Source: an uncultured Lachnospiraceae bacterium (lineage in GTDB: Bacteria > Bacillota > Clostridia > Lachnospirales > Lachnospiraceae). From it: a stretch of 64,000 nt of DNA. The stretch is taken from contig CAMJPD010000002.1 in the NCBI GenBank assembly GCA_946407765.1, forward strand, positions 1-64,000. The letters run 5' to 3'. The translations under genes were made by a program, and so were the position numbers. Below, piece after piece: positions 8,664 to 17,659 of this stretch (the first letter of the stretch is position 1; every line of letters begins with the position of its first letter). The notes below the pieces were generated by a model. It did no database searches and was not told the origin of the DNA. It saw only the letters and a list, made by a program, of their open reading frames with translations.

Positions 8664-10016
8664 TTAATTAAGTATAGTAGATACTGCCTTTACTTCTATT
8701 CCATCTAGTAGACTCTTATCCATTTTTTCTACATTGGCTTTAGGAAGGAATATTTTTTTATATCCTAATTTTTTAGCTTCCATGATTCTTATATCAGCAT
8801 TTGATATGCTTCTTACTTCACCTGAAAGACCTACTTCACCACAGTAAATCGCATCTGGCTCTGTAGGAATATTCTTATATGAAGAAATAATTGCAACAAT
8901 AACTGCAAGATCTATTGATGGCTCATTAGATCTGATTCCACCTGTTATACTAACAAGAACATCCATTCCAGATAAATCTATATTAAGTCTTTTTTCTATT
9001 ATAGCTATGAGTACTGAAAGTCTATTATGATCTACTCCGTTTACAGTTCTTCTTGCCATGCCATAATTTGATTTACATACAAGACTTTGTATTTCCATAA
9101 GCATAGGACGTCTACCTTCTACTATGCAAGTTACTACGCAACCAGATGCTCCACTTGGTCTTCCTGCAAGAAAAATTTCAGATGCATTTTCTACTTGTGT
9201 AAGTCCATTATTACCCATTTCAAATACTGCAATTTCATTTACTGAACCAAAACGATTCTTCTTACATCTTACTAATCTAAAATTCTTGGTCCAATCATCT
9301 TCAAAATATAAAACTGTATCAACCATATGTTCTAGAATCTTAGGACCTGCAACAGTTCCTTCCTTAGTTATATGGCCAACAATTATTATCGCGATTCCAT
9401 TTTCCTTGGCAAGTCTAAATAAAACTTCACTTGATTCTTTAACTTGAGAAACTGAACCTGGCATACCTTCATTACCTACAGCTTTCATAGTTTGTATAGA
9501 ATCAACAATTAGCAAGTCTGGCTTTTCTTCTATCATAGTTTCATATATATTAGAAACATTACTTTCATTAAGAAATTTCATATTGTCTGTAAATTTACAA
9601 ACCCTATCTGCTCTTAACTTAATCTGTTTTAAACTCTCTTCTGCAGAAACATATATTACTTTTTTATTATTCTTTTCCACATTACTACATACTTGCAATA
9701 ATAAAGTAGACTTACCTATTCCTGGTGCTCCACCAATAAGAACAAGAGATCCCTTTACTATTCCACCACCTAGTGCATTATCAAGTTCAGAAAAACCTGT
9801 TTTAATTTTTTCTTCCTTATCAAGCTTAACTTCAGATAGTGACATAGGTTTTAGTTTCTCACCTCTTGATACAGATTTAAGAACACTAGAAGAATCTATT
9901 ATCTTTTCTTCAACAAAAGAATTCCAAGTTTTACACTCAGGACACTGTCCTAGCCACTTACTTGATTCATATCCACACTCTTTACAAAAAAATGTTGTTT
10001 GAGATTTCTTAGCCAC
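8664..10016 (-). CDS. radA: DNA repair protein RadA
   Basis: RadA (Sms) is a RecA-like ATPase that drives branch migration in recombinational repair. At 450 residues it is full length. A four-cysteine zinc finger opens the protein (CKECG about 12-16, CPEC about 26-29). Walker A GGAPGIGKST is near 94-103, the RadA signature KNRFG near 252, and the C-terminal third is the Lon-protease-like domain. It lies 17 bases after miaA in a mutL-miaA-radA series, a group of DNA and tRNA maintenance genes. Confidence 0.96.
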   Translation of the reverse strand: MAKKSQTTFFCKECGYESSKWLGQCPECKTWNSFVEEKIIDSSSVLKSVSRGEKLKPMSLSEVKLDKEEKIKTGFSELDNALGGGIVKGSLVLIGGAPGIGKSTLLLQVCSNVEKNNKKVIYVSAEESLKQIKLRADRVCKFTDNMKFLNESNVSNIYETMIEEKPDLLIVDSIQTMKAVGNEGMPGSVSQVKESSEVLFRLAKENGIAIIIVGHITKEGTVAGPKILEHMVDTVLYFEDDWTKNFRLVRCKKNRFGSVNEIAVFEMGNNGLTQVENASEIFLAGRPSGASGCVVTCIVEGRRPMLMEIQSLVCKSNYGMARRTVNGVDHNRLSVLIAIIEKRLNIDLSGMDVLVSITGGIRSNEPSIDLAVIVAIISSYKNIPTEPDAIYCGEVGLSGEVRSISNADIRIMEAKKLGYKKIFLPKANVEKMDKSLLDGIEVKAVSTILN

Positions 10017-10033
10017 AATAACTCCTATATTTA

Positions 10034-10975
10034 TTACAATTTTGCCAAATCATCTAAGTATTCATCCATGTCTATCCATCTTGCATCTGTTTTATTCTTA
10101 AACCATGTTAGTTGTCTTTTTGCATAATTTCTACTATGTTGTTTTATTAAGTCTACACACTTATCTAATTCATTCTTATCATCTGACCCTTGTAAAGCAT
10201 AATCGAAAAGTTCTTTATATCCAATAGACTGCATCGCATCTTGATTTTTACTTGCACCAGCTTTTATGAGACTTCTTATTTCATCTACTAGACCATCTGC
10301 TATCATCTTATCAACTCTTTTATTTATATTATCATACAACTTGTCCCGATTAAGTCTCAAACAATAGAATAAATAATCATATTTTGCCTCTTTCTGTCCC
10401 TCTACTTCATTATGTTTACTTATAGGACTTTTATGGAGCTTATAAAATTCTAGTGCCCTCATAACTCTTTTTATATTATTTTTATCAATTAGCTCACAGC
10501 TTTTTTTATCTACTTTATATAATTCATCAAATAAAATCTTGCTTCCTTTTTCTTTTCCATTTATTTCAATTATTTTCATTAATTCATTTCGTACTTTTTT
10601 TCTTTCTGCTTCATCTTCTGTACAAAAATCAATACCATATAAAACTGCCTGTATATAAAACCCTGAGCCGCCTACTAGAATAGGAATTTTTCCTTTAGAA
10701 TGAATTTCATTTATGGCAAATGTTGCATCCTTTTGGAATCTGGTTATGTCATAATTTTCATCTATATTTGCTACATCAATAAGATAATGTTTTATGCCCC
10801 GCATTTCATCTTTACTTACTTTGGCGCTTCCTATATCAAGACCTTTATATACAGTTGTGCTATCTGCACATATAATTTCGCCATTAACTCTTTTTGCAAG
10901 TTCTATTGCAAATTTTGACTTACCTACTGCTGTAGGGCCTGCAATTATTATTAATTTTCCTTTTTTATTATTCAT
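10034..10975 (-). CDS. miaA: tRNA dimethylallyltransferase
   Basis: MiaA adds a dimethylallyl group to A37 of tRNAs that read codons starting with U. The 313 residues have the normal length. The P-loop GPTAVGKS is at residues 13-20, followed by the DSTTVYKGLDIGSAK substrate segment, the GGSGFYIQAVL motif and a C-terminal QLTWFKNK. The start overlaps the mutL stop by one base (TAATG), so the two are translationally coupled. The mutL-miaA pairing is common in Firmicutes, usually with mutS upstream; mutS is not in this window. Confidence 0.96.
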   Translation of the reverse strand: MNNKKGKLIIIAGPTAVGKSKFAIELAKRVNGEIICADSTTVYKGLDIGSAKVSKDEMRGIKHYLIDVANIDENYDITRFQKDATFAINEIHSKGKIPILVGGSGFYIQAVLYGIDFCTEDEAERKKVRNELMKIIEINGKEKGSKILFDELYKVDKKSCELIDKNNIKRVMRALEFYKLHKSPISKHNEVEGQKEAKYDYLFYCLRLNRDKLYDNINKRVDKMIADGLVDEIRSLIKAGASKNQDAMQSIGYKELFDYALQGSDDKNELDKCVDLIKQHSRNYAKRQLTWFKNKTDARWIDMDEYLDDLAKL

Positions 10976-12870
10976 TAAACTATACGTTTAAATTTTTTCT
11001 CCATTTCATATTTAGACATTGTAATTATAGTTGGCCTACCATGAGGACAATTATATGGATTATCTAATGTAAGAAGTTCATCTATTAAATATTCTTGTTC
11101 TGATATAGATAATTTATCATGTCCCTTGATCGCTGACTTGCATGAAATAGATGCAATCTTATCTAATACGATATTAGGGTCTTTGAAATTAGGCATCTGT
11201 GTTAGATCATCTAATATTTCAATAAATACTTCTTTATTTTCTAACGCTCCAGTAACAACAGGAACAGAATTAATTTTAATCTCTCTATCTCCAAACTCCT
11301 CTATATCAAATCCAAGATCTGTAAAATATTTTTTATATTTTCTGAATGTATCCATCTGTATATTGGTTAGAGTAAGTATTATGCTATTTACAAGGTTCAT
11401 CGTTTCTATCTTCTGATTTTTTATTTGTTTCATAAACCTTTCATAATTAACTTTTTCATGAGCTGCGTGTTGGTCTATAATATATAAACTTGATTTTGTC
11501 TCACACAATATATATGTATTAAAAACTTGCCCTATAATTCTATATCCTGATTTTAATTCATTTTCATTCTTATCATATGAAATTTCTTTATATGTATCGA
11601 GGACTGTAGCCCCTGGATTTTTTAACACATTAGATTTAGGGAATACTAATCCTGACTTTGATAAATATTCTGTCTTATTATCATATAATATATTTTCTGA
11701 GCCTTTGGCTTCCCATGAATTTTCTCTCTTAGATAACTCTTCATCTATTTTTTCTTCAAGTTCTTCTTTTGTAAATGGAAATTGTTTTATATTTAGTGGC
11801 TGAGACTTTTTTATCTCATTAACACTACCAAGAGATGAAATATCAAACTGCCTTACATGTGTTCCACCAGATAGTGTCCCATACACAGCATTCTTTACTG
11901 ACTCATAAATTAATTTTTCATTAGAAAATCTTATTTCTTCTTTCTTAGGATGAACATTAACATCTACTCCCTTTTTATCTACTAATATGAATAATACAAA
12001 GAAAGGAAATTTATGCTGCATAAGAAAATTCTTATATCCTTCTTCTACTGCAAGAGAAATTACATCTGACTTAACATATCTTCCATTTACAAAACAAATC
12101 TCATCACTTCTATTATTTCTTGCAAGAGCTGGAGAGCCTATATAACCTCTTACCTTAACAATTTTGTCATACTTTTTTTCTGTTTTATTTTCATCTTCTT
12201 TTGTTTCTATAATATTTTTATATACATCTTTTCCATATATTTCATAAATTATTTCATCAACTTTTCCGTTGCCACTTGTTGTAAGCCTTTCTTTCTTATC
12301 CACAAGAACTCTAAATGATATATTTGGATGTGATAGAGCAATCTTTTCTACTATGTCGCATATTTTTGAAATTTCTGTATTATCACTGTTTAAAAAGTTC
12401 TTCCTTACAGGCACATTGGCAAATAAATTTTCTATTACAAATGTCGTCCCATTGCTACAAGGCGCTTCTATAGGTTCAGATTTTCTAATACCATATTCTA
12501 TCTCATATCTATATCCTTTATCTGCATCTTTTGTTTTAGTCATAAGAGTTAATTTAGAAACCGCTGCTATAGATGCAAGAGCTTCACCTCTAAAACCTAA
12601 AGTATCTATACTAGTTAGATCTTCATCACTTTGAATTTTGGACGTAGCATGACGCAGAAAGGCAATTTCTATATCGGATTTTTCGAATCCTGCTCCATTA
12701 TCTGAAACTTTCATATAATTCAATGGACCACCGACAATTTCTATAGAAATCTTAGTGCTCCATGCATCTATAGAATTTTCAACAAGTTCTTTTATAATCG
12801 AATAAGGGCGTTCGATTACTTCGCCCGCTGCTATCTTATTAACAACTTGTTCGCTTAGAATTTTAATCAT
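10975..12870 (-). CDS. mutL: DNA mismatch repair protein MutL
   Basis: MutL links mismatch recognition to strand incision. The N-terminal GHKL ATPase is clear: KIAAGEVIERP, then ELVENSIDA and DNGAGF, and GFRGEAL. The C-terminal half carries the endonuclease metal motif DQHAAHEKVNYE near 466-477, plus CKSAIKGHD and CPHGRPT near 608, so it is the nicking type used by bacteria without MutH. The 631 residues are full length. No Shine-Dalgarno sequence precedes the ATG, and a -10-like TATTAT lies only six bases before it, so the mRNA may be leaderless. mutS is not adjacent. Confidence 0.96.
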   Translation of the reverse strand: MIKILSEQVVNKIAAGEVIERPYSIIKELVENSIDAWSTKISIEIVGGPLNYMKVSDNGAGFEKSDIEIAFLRHATSKIQSDEDLTSIDTLGFRGEALASIAAVSKLTLMTKTKDADKGYRYEIEYGIRKSEPIEAPCSNGTTFVIENLFANVPVRKNFLNSDNTEISKICDIVEKIALSHPNISFRVLVDKKERLTTSGNGKVDEIIYEIYGKDVYKNIIETKEDENKTEKKYDKIVKVRGYIGSPALARNNRSDEICFVNGRYVKSDVISLAVEEGYKNFLMQHKFPFFVLFILVDKKGVDVNVHPKKEEIRFSNEKLIYESVKNAVYGTLSGGTHVRQFDISSLGSVNEIKKSQPLNIKQFPFTKEELEEKIDEELSKRENSWEAKGSENILYDNKTEYLSKSGLVFPKSNVLKNPGATVLDTYKEISYDKNENELKSGYRIIGQVFNTYILCETKSSLYIIDQHAAHEKVNYERFMKQIKNQKIETMNLVNSIILTLTNIQMDTFRKYKKYFTDLGFDIEEFGDREIKINSVPVVTGALENKEVFIEILDDLTQMPNFKDPNIVLDKIASISCKSAIKGHDKLSISEQEYLIDELLTLDNPYNCPHGRPTIITMSKYEMEKKFKRIV

Positions 12871-12876
12871 GAATGT

Positions 12877-12882
12877 ATAATA
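12877..12882 (-). promoter_or_regulatory. Possible -10 element of mutL, leaderless start
   Basis: On the minus strand TGATATTAT (an extended -10 with TATTAT) stands six bases before the mutL ATG; a weak TTCACT lies 16 bases further up. If used, transcription would begin at or next to the start codon. No ribosome site is visible there. Confidence 0.4.
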
Positions 12883-12939
12883 TCATAAAAGATTTTTTAG
12901 TGAATATAAGTATTATTTATAATACTAATACTAAAATAT

Positions 12940-13440
12940 TTAAAATTTAATTTTCTTATTCTGGCATAAAAATGCGTTAGTCCACTTTTTATTTCTTGTC
13001 ACTTCTGTTCCTATACTAAACCAATTTGGCTTTGTGAAATTCCTTGCTGCCTTTTCATTTTTAAATTCTACTTCAGCAATTATGAGCCCTTTCCTTTCTT
13101 TTTTAAATACATCTAGTTCTATTATCAGATTCTTATATGGAATTATATATCTTAACTTAGATAAAACTATTCCATCTCTCTTTTTTATAAGTTTATTGTA
13201 AGTTTTAGAATCTATGATTATATTTTTTTCGTATCTTACTAGATTGCCTTTAATATTAGTTTTTATTGTTAATATGTATGAGGTTTTATTATTAAATATT
13301 TCTTTTCTAACTCTTATTGCAGGATGAAAATTTATATATCCTTGTTCTATCGTTTTGTATTTTTTATTTTTGATTATAGATTTTAAAGTTGCACTATCAA
13401 TATTACTTAGATTCCACTTTCTTTCAATTTCTCTATCCAT
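12940..13440 (-). CDS. CYTH-domain protein (triphosphate tunnel metalloenzyme)
   Basis: A 166-residue protein that opens with the CYTH signature EIERKW (ExExK, the metal- and phosphate-binding motif). It goes on with charged beta-strands typical of the tunnel fold (IRVRKE, SYILTIKT, VRYEKN, IIAEVEF). CYTH enzymes hydrolyse or convert triphosphates such as inorganic triphosphate or thiamine triphosphate; the substrate here cannot be read. The frame is open further upstream inside the ROK gene, but ATG at 13440 has GGAGAATAT just before it and starts right at the conserved domain. It follows the ROK kinase by 13 bases. Confidence 0.82.
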   Translation of the reverse strand: MDREIERKWNLSNIDSATLKSIIKNKKYKTIEQGYINFHPAIRVRKEIFNNKTSYILTIKTNIKGNLVRYEKNIIIDSKTYNKLIKKRDGIVLSKLRYIIPYKNLIIELDVFKKERKGLIIAEVEFKNEKAARNFTKPNWFSIGTEVTRNKKWTNAFLCQNKKIKF

Positions 13441-13453
13441 ATATTCTCCAACT

Positions 13454-14401
13454 TTACATATCACAAGCAAATGCAGCACCAATAAATCCTGCATCATTTC
13501 CATACTTTGCTATTTTTATTTCGTATTCATCTTTTATAATTAATTGTGATTTTACTTTTTCTATAAGTTTTGGAAGAAAATAATCTTTAGATGCAACGAT
13601 TCCTCCTCCAAGACCTATAACTTCTGGATCATAAAATAAACATATATTTACAATTGCACTAGATAAGTAATTAATCCACTCATCTACCATCTTAACTGCA
13701 GGTTCATAATTTTTACTGGCAAGGTCCATAGCAGTTTTGGCATTAATATTTTCCATCTCACCACCTGCTGTATCTAAAATTATCTTATCTCCTGTTTGTT
13801 TATATAAATTTTTCATTTTGTCATCTAAAGACTTGGCACTTGTATAAATTTCAGCACATCCTAAGCTACCACAAGTACATCTTATATCACCTTTAGCATC
13901 TATCTTCATATGGCCTATCTCTATTCCATTATTTTTACTTCCACAAAATAATTTATTAGAAAGAATTACTCCTGCACCTAGACCTGTTCCTATAGTAAGC
14001 AAAACAGCTGAGCTCTTACCCTTAAATATACCAAAATAATACTCACATATTGCTGCTGCATCTGCATCATTTACTATACTTATTTTAGTATTAGGAAATA
14101 TATTTTCAAATTCTTTTTTGATATTAATATTATTAAATCCAAGATTATATGCATTATGAATTATTTCTTTATTCTTATCTAAGACACCAGGAACGCCTAG
14201 TCCTATAACATATACATCTTTTAAAGTTAAATTATTAGCTGAAAGCAATTTATCTATAGATGATTTTATATTAGAACAATTTTCTTTTATATTTCCATAT
14301 ATAAAAGGAATGGCTTCTTTAGATAATACTTCACCATTTGTATCTTCTATGACTCCAATTTTTATACTAGAGCCACCTATGTCTATGCCAACTCTTACCA
14401 T
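13454..14401 (-). CDS. ROK-family sugar kinase (glucokinase-like)
   Basis: A 315-residue cytosolic kinase of the ROK family. The phosphate-binding DIGGSSIKIGV is at residues 6-16. The family zinc motif CTCGSLGCAE is present, preceded by IGTGLGAGVI and the catalytic-region VNDADAAAICEY. ROK kinases phosphorylate glucose, N-acetylmannosamine, fructose and similar sugars; glucokinase is the most common role in Clostridia, but substrate cannot be settled here. It has no DNA-binding domain, so it is not a ROK repressor. It lies two bases after the Nudix gene and 13 bases before the CYTH gene. Confidence 0.9.
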   Translation of the reverse strand: MVRVGIDIGGSSIKIGVIEDTNGEVLSKEAIPFIYGNIKENCSNIKSSIDKLLSANNLTLKDVYVIGLGVPGVLDKNKEIIHNAYNLGFNNINIKKEFENIFPNTKISIVNDADAAAICEYYFGIFKGKSSAVLLTIGTGLGAGVILSNKLFCGSKNNGIEIGHMKIDAKGDIRCTCGSLGCAEIYTSAKSLDDKMKNLYKQTGDKIILDTAGGEMENINAKTAMDLASKNYEPAVKMVDEWINYLSSAIVNICLFYDPEVIGLGGGIVASKDYFLPKLIEKVKSQLIIKDEYEIKIAKYGNDAGFIGAAFACDM

Positions 14402-14403
14402 AT

Positions 14404-14943
14404 TTATTTATTAGAATTTAGATAATTTGCATACCATAGTATCGCTGCAACTGTCTTGCCATCAACTATTTCTGCATTATTTACTTTTTCGACTGCCTCA
14501 TCTATGCTAAGTTCAAATATTTCTACAGATTCATCCTCATCAAGATTTACTTTTCCTTGCTTTAGATTTATAGCTAGGTAGATTTTTATTATTTCATCAC
14601 TTATTGCTACTGTTGGATAGATAGTAAGAACTTCTTTTATATCTGTTGCGATAAAACCTGTTTCTTCTTCAAGTTCTCTTCTTGCACAAGTTTCAAACTC
14701 TTCACCTTCTTCTTTTTTCCCTGCAGGTATTTCAATCAAATATTTTTCATATGGGCCTCTATATTGCTTTTCGAATATAATATTGCCATTATCTTTGATA
14801 GCGAGTATTGCAGATGCACCAGAGTGATGTATCATATCCCATACTACTTTCTTTCCATCTATATTCATAGTATCTTTGTAGAAAGTAATTATCTGCCCAT
14901 CGTACAATTTTTCATGTTTTTCTTTTATATATTTCTTGATCAC
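14404..14943 (-). CDS. Nudix hydrolase, ADP-ribose pyrophosphatase-like
   Basis: A 179-residue Nudix enzyme. The Nudix box starts in AGKKEEGEEF and ends in CARRELEEETGF, with the metal-binding REXXEE intact. The upstream FEKQYRGPYEKYLIEIPAG segment is typical of ADP-ribose pyrophosphatases (NudF type), which split ADP-ribose to AMP and ribose 5-phosphate. Length matches that subfamily. It sits tightly between a lipoprotein gene (2 bases) and the ROK kinase (2 bases). The substrate is inferred from the subfamily pattern only. Confidence 0.88.
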   Translation of the reverse strand: MIKKYIKEKHEKLYDGQIITFYKDTMNIDGKKVVWDMIHHSGASAILAIKDNGNIIFEKQYRGPYEKYLIEIPAGKKEEGEEFETCARRELEEETGFIATDIKEVLTIYPTVAISDEIIKIYLAINLKQGKVNLDEDESVEIFELSIDEAVEKVNNAEIVDGKTVAAILWYANYLNSNK

Positions 14944-14945
14944 AA

Positions 14946-15668
14946 TTATTTAAACATTTCTGGAAGTATGACTACAAGCGGATCAGGTTTTGTAGCAAGA
15001 TATTCTAAATCTATAGTAACTGATTTGAAATCAGAATCCCTTGTGTACTTATGCTGAATCATATAATTTTCTGTCATTGATATATCTCTTGTTGTGTAAT
15101 GAAAATTCTTAGATATATTTGTTTCATTGGCCATTTTAGGAGAAGCATAGAGTCTATATGGGCCTTTTTCATCTATATGACCATCTCTAAATAATATCTC
15201 ATCATAAACTGCATCATTGGAATCAGAAATTATTACAATAAAATAGTTTCCTGTTAGATTTCCTTCTGCAAGTTTAGGTTCATAAATATTCTTTCTAACG
15301 TAATTTATAAGTACTTCTTTGTCATAATCTGTATCAACATTATCATTTGGACGAGCCTTAGCTTTTAATATGAAGTCACTTACTGAAGTTTCACTTACTG
15401 CAGGTTCTTGCTCAGTAATTTGTGTTTCTACTATAGTTTCAAGAGCAGGAGTTTCAGGAACTGTAGTTTCAGTACTTGCGATTTTATCTTCTAAACTTTG
15501 AGTAACTATTTCACTTTGTCCCTTAGTTATTTCTGTTACATGAGGGATGCTTTCTCTTGAAGAATCTACAACTTGTTTTGGAGATAAGAATATGCTACAA
15601 GAACATAAACTTAAAACGATAAGAACTAGTACTATTAATGCAAATAAATTTTTAAAATTCTTTTTCAT
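14946..15668 (-). CDS. Lipoprotein of unknown function
   Basis: A 240-residue lipoprotein. The hydrophobic signal (about residues 8-22) ends in lipobox LCSC, so Cys24 would be the lipid-bearing residue after processing. A Thr/Glu/Ser-rich linker (about 40-100) of the wall-spanning kind follows, then a globular domain of about 140 residues with YFIVIISDSNDAVYDEILF and DPLVVILPEMF. I do not recognise the domain. The same LCSC lipobox occurs in the lipoprotein three genes upstream in this unit. It lies between gyrB (32 bases) and the Nudix gene (2 bases). Confidence 0.75.
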   Translation of the reverse strand: MKKNFKNLFALIVLVLIVLSLCSCSIFLSPKQVVDSSRESIPHVTEITKGQSEIVTQSLEDKIASTETTVPETPALETIVETQITEQEPAVSETSVSDFILKAKARPNDNVDTDYDKEVLINYVRKNIYEPKLAEGNLTGNYFIVIISDSNDAVYDEILFRDGHIDEKGPYRLYASPKMANETNISKNFHYTTRDISMTENYMIQHKYTRDSDFKSVTIDLEYLATKPDPLVVILPEMFK

Positions 15669-15700
15669 ATTTTCTTCCTTATGATATTTATTATTATAAT

Positions 15701-17641
15701 TTATGAATCAATCTGTGCTTCAAGAGCATGCTTGTGAATAAATTCTCTTCTTGGTGCAACTTCGCTTCCCATAAGCATTTCTGTAACTTTTAGAGCTGCT
15801 CTTGCATCTTCTATTTCTACTCTTTTTAGAACTCTATTTTCTGGATTAAGTGTAGTTTCCCAAAGTTCTTTAGGATCCATCTCTCCAAGACCCTTAAATC
15901 TTTTTATCTCGTAAGTTCCTTCTTTATTCTTCTTTTTATATTCTGCTAGTGCATCATCATTGTATAAATATTTTTTTTCTTTATTCTTTCCCTTAGTTGT
16001 TGCAAGATAAAGTGGTGGCATAGAAACATATATCTTACCTGCCATGATAAGTTCTGGCATGAACTTGTAGAAGAATGTAAGAAGCAATGTATCTATATGC
16101 GAGCCATCAACATCGGCATCTGTCATAAGAATTATTTTGTCATAGCGAAGTTTTTCTATATTAAAATCATTGCCGTATCCTTCAGAAAAGCCACATCCAA
16201 ATGCATTAATCATAGTTTTTATTTCACTATCTGCAAGAACTTTGTTAATTGGTGCTTTTTCTACATTCAATATCTTTCCTCTAAGTGGAAGTATTGCCTG
16301 TGTATTTCTATTACGACTTGTTTTAGCACTACCACCAGCTGAATCACCCTCTACTATAAATATTTCAGATTCTTCTGGCTTTTTAGATATACAATTAGCA
16401 AGTTTTCCATTAGAATCGAAAGAGAATTTAGATTTTGTAAGCAGATTTGTTTTTTCTTTTTCTGTTGCTGCTCTTATTTTTGCAGACTTAGCAGCACATC
16501 CTATAATAGTCTTAACGACTTCTACATTTCTATCAAAATATCTTTCTAGTTCTTCACCTGTTACTGCTGCAACAGACTTAGTTGCATCAGTACTACCAAG
16601 TTTTGTCTTGGTCTGTCCTTCAAAGATTGGGCTTGTGTGCTTTATAGCAATAATAGCACTCATGCCACATCTTGTATCTGCACCAGTGAAATTATCATCT
16701 TTTTCCTTAAGAAGACCAAGTTGTCTTGCATAAGAATTAACAAGCTGGGTAAATTTTGTTTTAAAGCCAACGATATGTGTTCCGCCTTCTTGTGTTGCTA
16801 TATTATTACAAAAGCCTATGATATTTTCATCAAAACCATCACAAAATTGAAAACACACTTCTACTTCTGTTGTTCCATCTTTGCCCTTAAAATATACTTC
16901 TGGAGTAAGTGTAGTTTGAGATTTATTTAAATCTCTCATATAAGCAATAAGACCATCTGTTTCGTGGTAGCATATTTTTTCTTCTGGATTTACTGTCTTA
17001 TCTATAAAATAAAGTGTCAGTTCTGGATTAAGATACGCTGTTTCATGAAGTCTTGCCTTTACCCAGTCTGCTCTAAATTTTGTCTTCTCAAAAATCTGAT
17101 CATCAGGCATGAAATTTATTTGAGTTCCTGTCATCTCGCTTTTTCCAACAACAGGTAGCATTCCTTTTACAAGCTTTTGAACTGGAATTCCTCTCTTAAA
17201 CTCATCCTTGTAAACTTTGCCATCTCTATTTATTAATACAGTCATACTGCTTGACAATGCATTAACAACACTGCTTCCTACTCCGTGAAGACCGCCGCTT
17301 GTTTTATAATTAGTATTATCAAATTTGCCTCCTGCATGGAGAGTTGTAAGAACTATTCTTTCTGCAGAAATTCCTTTCTCGTGAAGATCAACTGGAATAC
17401 CACGGCCATCATCACTTACTGTGCATGAGCCGTCGCTTTCTAAAGTAACTATAATATTTTTGCAGTAACCAGCAAGATGCTCATCTACTGCATTATCAAC
17501 TATTTCATAAATTAAATGGTTAAGACCTTTTTGTCCTACACCACCTATATACATACCAGGTCTTTTTCTAACTGGTTCAAGACCTTCTAAGACTGTTATC
17601 GAAGATGCATCATAGCCATTCTTTTTTGTTTCCTTAGCCAT
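15701..17641 (-). CDS. gyrB: DNA gyrase / type IIA topoisomerase subunit B
   Basis: The ATPase subunit of a type IIA topoisomerase, 646 residues. The GHKL domain has YEIVDNAVDE, DDGRGIPVD and GGLHGVGSSVVN. The TOPRIM domain has IVEGDSAGGSA and DADVDGSHI, and the C-terminus has the QTG/gyrase-like KRFKGLGEMDPKELWETT. Gyrase introduces negative supercoils; topoisomerase IV unlinks daughters. GyrB normally sits near dnaA/recF with gyrA beside it; here there is no gyrA and the neighbours are lipoproteins. It may therefore be the only gyrB, relocated, or a second B subunit (ParE-like). The sequence alone does not settle which. Confidence 0.88.
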   Translation of the reverse strand: MAKETKKNGYDASSITVLEGLEPVRKRPGMYIGGVGQKGLNHLIYEIVDNAVDEHLAGYCKNIIVTLESDGSCTVSDDGRGIPVDLHEKGISAERIVLTTLHAGGKFDNTNYKTSGGLHGVGSSVVNALSSSMTVLINRDGKVYKDEFKRGIPVQKLVKGMLPVVGKSEMTGTQINFMPDDQIFEKTKFRADWVKARLHETAYLNPELTLYFIDKTVNPEEKICYHETDGLIAYMRDLNKSQTTLTPEVYFKGKDGTTEVEVCFQFCDGFDENIIGFCNNIATQEGGTHIVGFKTKFTQLVNSYARQLGLLKEKDDNFTGADTRCGMSAIIAIKHTSPIFEGQTKTKLGSTDATKSVAAVTGEELERYFDRNVEVVKTIIGCAAKSAKIRAATEKEKTNLLTKSKFSFDSNGKLANCISKKPEESEIFIVEGDSAGGSAKTSRNRNTQAILPLRGKILNVEKAPINKVLADSEIKTMINAFGCGFSEGYGNDFNIEKLRYDKIILMTDADVDGSHIDTLLLTFFYKFMPELIMAGKIYVSMPPLYLATTKGKNKEKKYLYNDDALAEYKKKNKEGTYEIKRFKGLGEMDPKELWETTLNPENRVLKRVEIEDARAALKVTEMLMGSEVAPRREFIHKHALEAQIDS

Positions 17642-17659
17642 TTATTCCTCCAAACTATA

